Source: Verrucomicrobiota bacterium (GTDB lineage: Bacteria > Verrucomicrobiota > Verrucomicrobiia > Limisphaerales > JAIPKD01). Taken from it: a stretch of 54,393 nt of DNA. The translations under genes and the position numbers were made by a program. Shown here in pieces: positions 17,479 through 25,011 of the stretch (positions are counted from its first letter, which is position 1; each line of letters opens with the position of its first letter). The notes beneath the pieces were generated by a model. That model was not told the origin of the DNA, did no database searches, and worked only from the letters and a program-made list of their open reading frames with translations. The stretch covers positions 1-54,393 of the forward strand of contig JAIPKD010000011.1 of the NCBI GenBank assembly GCA_021733835.1, in the 5' to 3' direction.

Positions 17479-18045
17479 TCACGACTTTAATGCGGCCTCG
17501 GTTCGCTGTTTCAACAAAGAAATCGCCGGTCGCAACGCTTCCAATTCATCAGCGTTCATCCGGTCGATGAACAGAATACCGTTCAAATGATCGGTCTCGT
17601 GCTGTACCGCCCTGGCCAAGAAGCCGCCGCACTTATACCGAATCGTTTCACCGTTCTCGGTCATGGTTTCTAATTCGACGGACTCAGACCGCATGATCTT
17701 CCCAAAGATCTCGGGGAAACTAAGGCACCCTTCGAGGCCGTTCACAATATTCCCAATGGGTGTTATCTTGGGATTAATCAGCACCATCGGCATATGCGAA
17801 TCGATATCCACCGGTTCACCGTCTTTAGACAATTCGGACGGCAAATCCTCCACTTCACGCACATCGACCACGGCGATGCGTATAGCGCGATCAACCTGCT
17901 GCGCCGCCAGGCCCACGCCGTCACCCGCCTTCATTGACTCTATTAAATCGGAAATAAACCGCCTGATCTCCGGCGTAATTTCCTCCACATTTCCCCCTTT
18001 CCGGCGCAACACCGGATTTCCATAAGTAACGATGGGCAAAACCAT
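17479..18045 (-). CDS. def: Peptide deformylase
   Basis: Removes the N-formyl group from nascent proteins; a metalloenzyme acting at the ribosome. In 188 residues all three signature motifs are intact: GVGLAAQQ (43-50), EGCLSFP (105-111, metal-binding Cys) and HETDH (149-153, two metal-binding His and catalytic Glu). A moderately long insert (DVREVEDLPSELSKDGEPVD) lies between motifs 1 and 2. No fmt gene is adjacent. It is preceded by a perfect GC-rich palindrome that separates it from the kinase gene. Confidence 0.95.
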   Translation of the reverse strand: MVLPIVTYGNPVLRRKGGNVEEITPEIRRFISDLIESMKAGDGVGLAAQQVDRAIRIAVVDVREVEDLPSELSKDGEPVDIDSHMPMVLINPKITPIGNIVNGLEGCLSFPEIFGKIMRSESVELETMTENGETIRYKCGGFLARAVQHETDHLNGILFIDRMNADELEALRPAISLLKQRTEAALKS

Positions 18046-18188
18046 TATTTCAACTCTCCAAAATATTCAGGGTCTATTGATTCACGCAGTACCGAATGCT
18101 TAAGCATCTCCACCATCCGGCGACATACAAACGGAAACCGGGTCAAAATCGGCCCGGCACATTCAACAACGAATACCCGTTTATTCCC

Positions 18189-18210
18189 TGGGCGCCGAAT
18201 TCGGCGCCCA
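18189..18210. terminator. Perfect 22-base palindrome between the PfkB kinase and def
   Basis: TGGGCGCCGA followed directly by its reverse complement, centred on GAATTC. It lies 23 bases after the stop of the minus-strand kinase gene and upstream of def. No T-run follows on the minus strand; CACACCTTTT follows on the plus strand. It is likely a terminator-type cruciform, though an operator cannot be excluded. Confidence 0.45.
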
Positions 18211-18232
18211 CACCTTTTAGACTAACACACGA

Positions 18233-19357
18233 TCACTTCTCCGGCCAGTTGGCTAAAAGCTCCGATAGATTTTCGATGCTTGGGCTCTTTGCCGTGCGCA
18301 CATAATAACCGCTGGAAGCAACACCAGTTAGTAAGCTCAATTCGTTATCGAGTCCGACCGCTTTGCCCAGGCAGAATCCGGCGTTAAAATGATCGCCCGC
18401 ACCCGTACTGATGAGTGGATTCGCGCAATAAGGGCCTTCCACCATCTTTAGTTCTCCATCCGTTACCGCAATCGCATACGCAACGGGGTGCACGACCAGT
18501 GTATCCAGCGGCAACTGCTTGTAAATCTCGAGCGTAAGCTTGGACAAACCCTCCGGTGTGTACTCGCCGTGCTCCAAGCCAAGTACATCGGCCACTTCAT
18601 AGGCCTCCTTCTCATTAAGCCCCAGCGTAACGTCAAAATAATTCTGGAACTTGACTATCAAGTCCAACGCCCTCTTGATTTCGGCATTCGGACGCTTCTC
18701 CGGATCGGCCAAATCAACAAACATCGTCCGCCTCGCCCCGGTCAATTCCGGACATAGCTCGCGTAACAGCGATTCCCAAAGATCGCTCATGTACGGAAGC
18801 ATCGTCCAGTTCACAAACCCAATCAGATCATCCGAATTGAAATGCCCGATGAACCTGTCCCTGCCGAACCTTGCTTGGATGTTTGCCCAATTCACGTCCT
18901 TCAAATGCGCGTGTTTACCCATCATTACCTTCCCGTCATCGAACTCAAGAGCGTCGGTGTGACCGGGTTCGGCGATTGAATGCACATTGGCCGTCTTCGA
19001 AAACTCTTCAAAAACCGGATGCAACTTCGGATACCCGAGTGCGCCCAAGTATGTGAGATTGAACCCGAAACTACGCAAAGCATACGCCATTATCGGACCG
19101 TTCCCGCCGAGCTTTGTGCGTTGATTGACCACTTCGATATTCGTGCTCTTTCCCGACGCAGCAGCTATTCGATCCGCCAATCCCTTAATAGTCTCAATGC
19201 GACGGTATTTCTCGGCGCTTTCACGCTTATCCACCACGTGGAGGATTTCATCGACAAAACCGTCCAAACCTATAAATGCCTTTAGTTCCGCAACCTTGTC
19301 GATTGCTTTCCTCAAACTCTCCGCGCATTTGCTTCGTAATTCCTGTTCACTCATCAT
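18233..19357 (-). CDS. PfkB-family carbohydrate kinase
   Basis: A 374-residue ribokinase/PfkB-fold kinase. The N-terminal substrate domain has FIGLDGFVDEILHVVDKR and TKLGGNGPIMAYALRSFG (PfkB signature 1 region). The C-terminal signature 2 is STGAGDHFNAGF, with GAGD at 319-322 supplying the catalytic base Asp and anion hole. Family members phosphorylate sugars such as fructose phosphates, ribose, 2-keto-3-deoxygluconate or nucleosides; the substrate cannot be told here. The protein is longer than typical ribokinases (about 310) because of an N-terminal helical extension and an insert near 165-215. It lies between parB and def on the same strand. Confidence 0.88.
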   Translation of the reverse strand: MMSEQELRSKCAESLRKAIDKVAELKAFIGLDGFVDEILHVVDKRESAEKYRRIETIKGLADRIAAASGKSTNIEVVNQRTKLGGNGPIMAYALRSFGFNLTYLGALGYPKLHPVFEEFSKTANVHSIAEPGHTDALEFDDGKVMMGKHAHLKDVNWANIQARFGRDRFIGHFNSDDLIGFVNWTMLPYMSDLWESLLRELCPELTGARRTMFVDLADPEKRPNAEIKRALDLIVKFQNYFDVTLGLNEKEAYEVADVLGLEHGEYTPEGLSKLTLEIYKQLPLDTLVVHPVAYAIAVTDGELKMVEGPYCANPLISTGAGDHFNAGFCLGKAVGLDNELSLLTGVASSGYYVRTAKSPSIENLSELLANWPEK

Positions 19358-19416
19358 TGATACTTTGTTTAATAACTCAAAATATTCGGTTCTTTTACAT
19401 GGGATTCAGATCGAAT

Positions 19417-20370
19417 TCAATCAACTTTTATACCTAATACCTGCAAAACCCTCTCCAAATCCTCGTCACTGAAAAACTTTATCTCCACAGCGCCCTTTCC
19501 CTTATTATAACGCAACGAAACCTTCGTCCCCAATCGCTCCTGCAAACTTTCCTGTATGGCCGAAACATGCGGGTCTTCCCCTGAGACCGGTGCAGGCTTC
19601 GGTCTCCGCGCCTCCTCGGCGACGCCTAACCCCCTCGCCGCGGAAACCCTTTCGGCTGTCTCACGAACATTCAAGTCCCGCCGAATAGCTTCTTCGGCTA
19701 CCAATTTCTGAAGCCCCTGGTCATCGATACCGAGGATCACCTTGGCGTGGCCTACGGAAAGCCGGCCTTCGCGCACCCATGCCCGGACTTCAGGATTCAA
19801 TCTCAACAACCTAAGGGCATTGGCTATAGCGGCGCGGCTTTTCCCCACCTTCGCAGCGGCTTCGTCCTGCCTCAATTGAAACTGCTCTATCAATTGCTGA
19901 AACCCCAGCGCCTCGTCTATCGGATTCAAGTCTTCACGCTGCAAGTTCTCCACCAGCATCATCTCCAGCGCCGTCCTGTCATCCACCTCGCGTACAACAA
20001 CCGGCACTTCGCGCAACCCCGCCTGTCTCGCCGCCCGCAACCTGCGCTCACCCGCAATAAGCTCGAAGACCTCGCCCGCCTTCCGCACCAACAAAGGCTG
20101 CAACACCCCTTGCGCGCGCATCGAGTCGGCTAATTCGTCAATGCTCTCCTTGGGGAAATCACGCCGCGGCTGACGCTTGCCGGCGCGAATTAAATCCAAC
20201 GATATACTCCATACTCCACCCGCTGCGTCACCGGCGTCACGCACAGGCTCACGGCCCGCGTGCTCGTCACCGGGACGTCCCGCCTCGGAGCGTTGAGGCG
20301 CCCCTGCTTCATTAGACTTCGCGCCGCCGAGCAACGCACCTAAACCACGACCAAGCGCTGGCTTTGCCAT
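19417..20370 (-). CDS. parB: Chromosome partitioning protein ParB
   Basis: A CTP-dependent DNA clamp that loads at parS and helps segregate origins. The 317-residue protein begins with the canonical MAKPALGRGLGALLGG. The N-terminal CTPase domain shows QPRRDFPKESIDELADSMRAQGVLQPLLVR and the GERRLRA motif; ENLQREDLNPIDEA and a helix-turn-helix (DEAAAKVGKSRAAIANALRLLRL) follow. A C-terminal dimerisation part ends LERVLQVLGIKV. No parA lies next to it, unlike the usual parA-parB pair. Its distance of about 9 kb from rpmH-khpB fits a rearranged origin-proximal region. Confidence 0.95.
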   Translation of the reverse strand: MAKPALGRGLGALLGGAKSNEAGAPQRSEAGRPGDEHAGREPVRDAGDAAGGVWSISLDLIRAGKRQPRRDFPKESIDELADSMRAQGVLQPLLVRKAGEVFELIAGERRLRAARQAGLREVPVVVREVDDRTALEMMLVENLQREDLNPIDEALGFQQLIEQFQLRQDEAAAKVGKSRAAIANALRLLRLNPEVRAWVREGRLSVGHAKVILGIDDQGLQKLVAEEAIRRDLNVRETAERVSAARGLGVAEEARRPKPAPVSGEDPHVSAIQESLQERLGTKVSLRYNKGKGAVEIKFFSDEDLERVLQVLGIKVD

Positions 20371-20469
20371 ACTTAACGAGAGTGTCCAACATCATCCAAG
20401 TTGTCAACGAAGAGTAGCTCCAAACCCAAGATTCCCGGGAGGAACAAGAAAATGAGGATTGTTGATATA

Positions 20470-20554
20470 TGGTGCGCTTAGCAGGACTTGAACCTGCACG
20501 CCTTTCGGCACTACCACCTCAAGGTAGCGTGTCTGCCAATTCCACCATAAGCGC
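20470..20554 (-). tRNA. tRNA-Leu (anticodon GAG)
   Basis: On the minus strand an 85-base class II tRNA ends with an encoded CCA. The acceptor arms GCGCTTA and TAAGCGC pair perfectly with discriminator A. The D-arm has GTGGAATTGG..AGACAC as in other tRNA-Leu. The anticodon stem CTACC/GGTAG encloses TTGAGGT, giving anticodon GAG (reads CUC and CUU). A long variable arm with CCGAAAGG and a GCAGG-TTCAAGT-CCTGC T-arm complete it. No other tRNA is adjacent. Confidence 0.95.
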
Positions 20555-20731
20555 ACACACTAATATAATTGAATCAAAGTTCAGCGAGTCTGCAAGCGCT
20601 TTCTGCCGGATTTCGTTAAAAAAACGTATTTTCGTAACCACCGCCGGCTGCGTAACCACACAAAACCACGGGCATCTTCCAAAATTTTGATTACTTGCGC
20701 AGGCGTGGATAAGCGGTTAAAAATCAAATGT

Positions 20732-21730
20732 ATGCAAACACATAAGCACTTTTCCCAACAAGGCATCCTCGAATTGGCCCGAAATTATCACACCTCCGCA
20801 GTCCTCATCGCCGCCGCTGAACTGGAACTATTCGACAAACTACATGGCACTCAGTCCGCAGCCGAAGACATCGCCCCGAGCCTCGGCTGCAATCCACGCG
20901 GCATGCGTGTGCTCCTCGACGCACTTGCCGCCATAGGATTCCTGCACAAATCCGGCAACACCTACTCGCTCGTTCCGGAGACGGCGCAATTCCTTACCAC
21001 CACGGGGAACTCGAGCATCGTCGGCATGCTGCAACATCAGGGAAACTGCATGAGAAAATGGGCGCAATTGGCTTCCGTCGTTAAAATGGGCGGCCCCGCC
21101 CCGCATATCCCAAGCGTCCGCGGCGAATCCGGCGACGCCGAATCGTTCATTAACGCCATGCATAACATCTCCGCCCCCATTGCAAAGGACATCCTTAGGC
21201 CTTTACCCATACCGGACGGCGCCCTAATCCTCGATATCGGCGGCGCCGACGGTACATGGAGCGCCGCCATCCTAAATCTGCACCCGAACACACAAGCGGT
21301 TCTGTTCGACCTCCCGCATGTCATCCCCATGGCGGAGAATTTCCTCACAAAAAGCGGCCTGATCGACCGTGTAAAATTGGTGGCGGGCGATTACAATACA
21401 GACCCACTCCCAAAAGGCGCGGACGTAGCATGGCTCAGCGCTATTATCCATCAAAACTCGCCCGATGAAAACCGCTGGCTTTATAAGCGAATCCACGAGG
21501 CACTGAACCCTCGCGGCGTACTCTACATACGCGACGTCGTGATGAATCCGGACCACGTGTCACCTACTTACGGCGCTCTGTTCGCCGTAAATATGCTCGT
21601 CGGAACCGACGGCGGCGGAACCTATACCCTGCAAGAAAACAAGTCCGGCCTCGAATCCGCCGGTTTCTCGAAGATCGAACTCCTCCACCACGACGAACGC
21701 ATGAATTCGATCATTAAAGCTAGTAAATAA
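20732..21730 (+). CDS. SAM-dependent O-methyltransferase (hydroxyneurosporene/phenazine type)
   Basis: A 332-residue methyltransferase of the Methyltransf_2 (PF00891) type. The N-terminal winged-helix dimerisation domain (about 1-100, with AAAELELFDKLHG and LGCNPRGMRVLLDALAAIGFL) precedes a Rossmann methyltransferase domain with ALILDIGGADGTWS as motif I, VLFDLPHVIP, and WLSAIIHQNSPDENRWLYKRIHEALNPRGVLYIRD. The catalytic His of small-molecule O-methyltransferases is probably in IIHQ. I chose the ATG at 20732; an upstream start would add 15 atypical residues. The substrate is unknown; such proteins methylate quinones, carotenoids or secondary metabolites. The fucosidase gene follows but is probably unrelated. 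Confidence 0.82.
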   Translation: MQTHKHFSQQGILELARNYHTSAVLIAAAELELFDKLHGTQSAAEDIAPSLGCNPRGMRVLLDALAAIGFLHKSGNTYSLVPETAQFLTTTGNSSIVGMLQHQGNCMRKWAQLASVVKMGGPAPHIPSVRGESGDAESFINAMHNISAPIAKDILRPLPIPDGALILDIGGADGTWSAAILNLHPNTQAVLFDLPHVIPMAENFLTKSGLIDRVKLVAGDYNTDPLPKGADVAWLSAIIHQNSPDENRWLYKRIHEALNPRGVLYIRDVVMNPDHVSPTYGALFAVNMLVGTDGGGTYTLQENKSGLESAGFSKIELLHHDERMNSIIKASK

Positions 21731-21797
21731 ACATTCCAAGAGCGCGAGCCTTATGGTAAAGTTTTAATCTTAAAACCGTGAAGACAAACAGTGATAT

Positions 21798-23291
21798 ATG
21801 AAAACCGAGATACGCAGATTCATCATTCAGACCTTGATAACCGGGGTGCTGTCAACCATTTCAGGCGCAGCCGCCGCCTCCGAGAACCTCCAGGCACACA
21901 CACCGCCGCCCGAACCGGTTAGACCGCTTCCAAAACCGCGGCAGTTGGACTGGCATGAACGTGGACGTTATATGTTCCTGCATTTTACCGTAAACACCTT
22001 CACCGATATGGAATGGGGCAACGGCAAGGAAGACCCGCAGGTCTTCAACCCCACCTCACTCGACGCAAGGCAATGGGTAAAGACCGCCAAAGACACCGGC
22101 TTCGAAATGGTGATCCTAACATGCAAGCATCACGATGGATTCTGCCTTTGGCCGAGCAAATACACGGATCACACCGTGGCCGGGAGTCCCTGGAAAAACG
22201 GCGAAGGCGATGTGGTGCGCGAAGTCTCCGATGCCTGCCGCGAATTCGGTATCGATTTCGGAGTTTACCTATCACCCTGGGACAGACACGAACCGTGTTA
22301 CGGCGATTCACCGAAGTATAACCAGTTTTATCGGAACCAACTCACCGAGCTGCTTACCAACTATGGGGAAATCTCGATGGTCTGGTTCGACGGCGCATGC
22401 GGCGAAGGCCCCAACGGTAAACGCCAGGTATACGACTGGGACTCGTACTTCGCCCTCGTCCGCAAGCACCAGCCCGGCGCGGTTATCTTCAGCGACGCCG
22501 GCCCGGGTGTGCGTTGGGTAGGTAACGAAGCCGGATACGCCGGAGACCCGAACTGGGCGATGTACGACATACGCAATATCGAAATCGGCGGCGGCAGAAG
22601 GGATCAAATGACCCACGGCAATATAAACGGTAATAAATGGGTGCCGGCCGAATGCGATGTCTCGATCCGGCCCGGCTGGTTCTATCACAAGTCCGAAGAC
22701 GATGAGGTCAAGTCGCTGGAAAAACTCTTCGATATCTATCTTAACTCCACGGGCAATAATAGCTGTCTAAACCTCAATGTACCGCCCGATCGCCGCGGAC
22801 TACTCCATGAAAACGACGTACAACGGCTCAGGGAATTCAGTGATTACCTGAACACAGCATTCAACCCCAACCTCTTAAAACCGGGACTGACGACCGAAAC
22901 CGGCAACACACGCGGCAACGAAGCATTCTACAACGGTACGCGCGCGATCGACGACGACCCAATGACATACTGGGCTACGGATGACGGCGTGACCAATTCA
23001 TGGTTGACTGTCGAGTTTGAGGATACAAAGACCTTTAACATCGCCGTCCTCCGTGAGTATGTCCGTCTCGGCCAACGCGTCGCCGAATTCGAGCTCCAGG
23101 CCTTGAACAACGGACAATGGGAAACCGCCGCATCAGGACATACCATCGGTTTTCAAAGGATCATTAAATGCCCCGATACAACAACCGACAAAGTCAGACT
23201 GCTCATTAAAAACGCCAGGGCGTGCCCGACTATATCCGTGTTCGAGCTTTACAACGCGCCCGATATCAAGGAGTTCACCAATGCCGAATAG
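21798..23291 (+). CDS. Secreted GH29 alpha-L-fucosidase with C-terminal F5/8-type domain
   Basis: Hydrolyses terminal alpha-L-fucose from glycans, here outside the cytoplasm. The 497-residue protein has a Sec-type signal (about 1-27, ending SGAAAAS), a GH29 (beta/alpha)8 catalytic domain (about 45-340) with YMFLHFTVNTFTDMEWG, ILTCKHHDGFCLWPS, FGVYLSPWDRH and ISMVWFDGACGEGP (likely nucleophile Asp198). A jelly-roll domain follows (about 350-490) with AIDDDPMTYWATDDG and WLTVEF, typical of F5/8 type C/CBM32-like modules. No other fucan or mucin enzymes are adjacent. A fucose-containing polysaccharide or mucin diet is a reasonable inference. Confidence 0.93.
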   Translation: MKTEIRRFIIQTLITGVLSTISGAAAASENLQAHTPPPEPVRPLPKPRQLDWHERGRYMFLHFTVNTFTDMEWGNGKEDPQVFNPTSLDARQWVKTAKDTGFEMVILTCKHHDGFCLWPSKYTDHTVAGSPWKNGEGDVVREVSDACREFGIDFGVYLSPWDRHEPCYGDSPKYNQFYRNQLTELLTNYGEISMVWFDGACGEGPNGKRQVYDWDSYFALVRKHQPGAVIFSDAGPGVRWVGNEAGYAGDPNWAMYDIRNIEIGGGRRDQMTHGNINGNKWVPAECDVSIRPGWFYHKSEDDEVKSLEKLFDIYLNSTGNNSCLNLNVPPDRRGLLHENDVQRLREFSDYLNTAFNPNLLKPGLTTETGNTRGNEAFYNGTRAIDDDPMTYWATDDGVTNSWLTVEFEDTKTFNIAVLREYVRLGQRVAEFELQALNNGQWETAASGHTIGFQRIIKCPDTTTDKVRLLIKNARACPTISVFELYNAPDIKEFTNAE

Positions 23292-23361
23292 ATTATTCAC
23301 GGCTTTCCCGGAATGTGATCAAGCGAATTGGGATGTTGTATGAAGTTTTTGCCGAAATTAC

Positions 23362-23709
23362 TCAAAGCTCGTGTCCGGCGACGGTACAAACCGGTTCTTC
23401 ACCTATCTTGTTGATGCTATATTCGCCGTCGGACGGACAATCCGGTCTGCGCTTCATCCATTTTTCTTCTCCGACCAAGTCATCCCACGAAGGCTCATCC
23501 TCCTCGGACTTGCCGGTTTCGAGTCCCCACTGCTGTTTGGCGGCAAAGATTTGAGCCAGATTCTCGATGCAGAGATTACGGTGCGTGGAATCACGTGCCT
23601 TGAGAAAATTCGGTATGGCTATTGCAGCAAGTAATCCGATTATCCAGACCACTATCATTACCTCGATAAGCGAAAAACCCGAGGCTCGAATGTATGCGCT
23701 CACCCTCAT
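23362..23709 (-). CDS. Type II secretion/type IV pilus pseudopilin
   Basis: A 115-residue prepilin-like protein. The processing site ASG^FSLIE (cleavage after Gly11, Glu at +5) is followed by a hydrophobic helix VMIVVWIIGLLAAIAIPNFLKAR. The small globular part (NLCIENLAQIFAAKQQWGLETG, WMKRRPDCPSDGEYSINKIGEEPVCTVAGHEL) has the fold features of a PVC GspG-like pseudopilin, with two cysteines that could form a disulphide. It begins 27 bases after the HDOD regulator gene on the same strand, so the two are probably co-transcribed. It converges with the fucosidase gene. Confidence 0.88.
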   Translation of the reverse strand: MRVSAYIRASGFSLIEVMIVVWIIGLLAAIAIPNFLKARDSTHRNLCIENLAQIFAAKQQWGLETGKSEEDEPSWDDLVGEEKWMKRRPDCPSDGEYSINKIGEEPVCTVAGHEL

Positions 23710-23736
23710 TATATTATTCGAAATCTTACTCTTGAG

Positions 23737-24921
23737 TTACACCAATTCACGCCACTTCTCGATATTATCCTGAAGCCCAAGTTCCTCAAAGTATTCCATA
23801 TCAATATCCCTCTGCCCCGCACCACCATGTGCATCATCGGACGCGGACTCATGCTGAAGGAAATTCGATGCATGAATGATCACGGGCAACCCCAAGCCTT
23901 CGGTAACACCCTCGGATGGACGGTGATGGTATGCAACCGCGTCCAAAACCTGATTCGGAAGCCCCCATAGTCCAAGCAGATATGCGCCCGCTTCTGAATG
24001 AGTAACACCGAAGACCTCGAACTCCGCCTCCTTAATCGTGATATCACGTGAAGCCATAAGGGCTATCGCCTCGCCGTACTGCTCGGGTAATCCCGTAAAC
24101 AACACCAGCTTACCCACATCATGAAGAAGCCCCGATAGAAACGCCAAGTCCGCCTCGCCCCGCGATAGCTCCTCGAATTCTGCAACGCGCCTTGCCATCA
24201 CTCCCGTCCGCCAACAGTGCGACCAAAGGCGATCAAGCGAAAACCTGGGTGTATTCATCTTGTCGAAGACCGCGAATATCTGCAACGAAAGCACCAGCGC
24301 CTTTACCGTATCGACCCCGAGCAATACCACCGCCTCCATCGGATTAGCAACCTCACGGGATAGACCGAAGAACGCTGAATTCACTAGTTGCAGCATTTTC
24401 GAGCACATCCCCATATCCCTGGAAATAATTGATCCGATTTCTATCACCGACGGATCATCACGCCGGAGTTCCTTGAGCAAGTCTGTGTAAAGGGAGGGAA
24501 TACTAGGCAACGATTTCATCTGCGATACCGCTTTCTTCAACGCACCGCTCTGGAGTATCTCCCGAAAAATCAATGCCCTCTTTATCGTATCGGACACTCC
24601 TTCAACATCGAAAGGCTTCAATATATACTGATGCGCAATGCCTATTAATTTAATCGCCTCATCACGGTCTTCTTCTCCGCATAGAATTACCCTAAGCGCC
24701 TCGGGCATATCTCTCACGGCAACCTCGAGAAGTCCGGCATCACCGATTGCCGGCATCCGCAGGTCAACCATAATCACATCATATTGTTCCCTTGAAATGA
24801 GCGAAAGCGCCTCTTCATGATCCCCCGTGAAATCCGCCAACCACACATCCCTCGTGAATTTCAACATCTTCCTCATGCCCCGAAGGGCTTCCGCATCGCC
24901 GTCGACAATCAGAATTCGCAT
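23737..24921 (-). CDS. Response regulator with HDOD output domain
   Basis: A 394-residue two-domain regulator. Residues 1-120 form a CheY-like receiver: phosphoacceptor Asp in MVDLRMPA (about 53) and Lys in YILKPFD (about 103). Residues about 135-330 form an HDOD domain: LPSIPSLYTDLLKELRRDDPSVIEIGSIISRDMGMCSKMLQLVNSAFFGL, then AVVLLGVDTVKALVLS and FLSGLLHDVGKLVLF. HDOD proteins act in signalling in many bacteria, sometimes linked to motility or type IV pili. A pseudopilin gene follows at 27 bases, suggesting control of a pilus or secretion system. No histidine kinase is adjacent. Confidence 0.9.
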   Translation of the reverse strand: MRILIVDGDAEALRGMRKMLKFTRDVWLADFTGDHEEALSLISREQYDVIMVDLRMPAIGDAGLLEVAVRDMPEALRVILCGEEDRDEAIKLIGIAHQYILKPFDVEGVSDTIKRALIFREILQSGALKKAVSQMKSLPSIPSLYTDLLKELRRDDPSVIEIGSIISRDMGMCSKMLQLVNSAFFGLSREVANPMEAVVLLGVDTVKALVLSLQIFAVFDKMNTPRFSLDRLWSHCWRTGVMARRVAEFEELSRGEADLAFLSGLLHDVGKLVLFTGLPEQYGEAIALMASRDITIKEAEFEVFGVTHSEAGAYLLGLWGLPNQVLDAVAYHHRPSEGVTEGLGLPVIIHASNFLQHESASDDAHGGAGQRDIDMEYFEELGLQDNIEKWRELV

Positions 24922-24953
24922 TATAAATCTCCAGCCCGTTCCATAACCACATC

Positions 24954-24975
24954 GCGCCGGCTCCCCAGCCGGCGC
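24954..24975. terminator. GC-rich perfect hairpin downstream of the beta-helix gene
   Basis: A 9-base-pair stem with a CCCC loop (GCGCCGGCT at 24954-24962 with AGCCGGCGC at 24967-24975). It lies between the end of the minus-strand beta-helix gene and the start of the HDOD gene. It has no T-run on the minus strand. It may stall or partly terminate transcription. Confidence 0.4.
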
Positions 24976-25011
24976 AAGAATAATCGCCGTTTTTCGCTAC
25001 GCCCGGTTACG

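Noticed and set aside
24040-24060. CACGTG-centred sites as possible parS (also near 2494, 7331, 38038)
   Set aside because: The flanking bases match the TGTTTCACGTGAAACA consensus poorly, and the sites are scattered inside or between unrelated genes.
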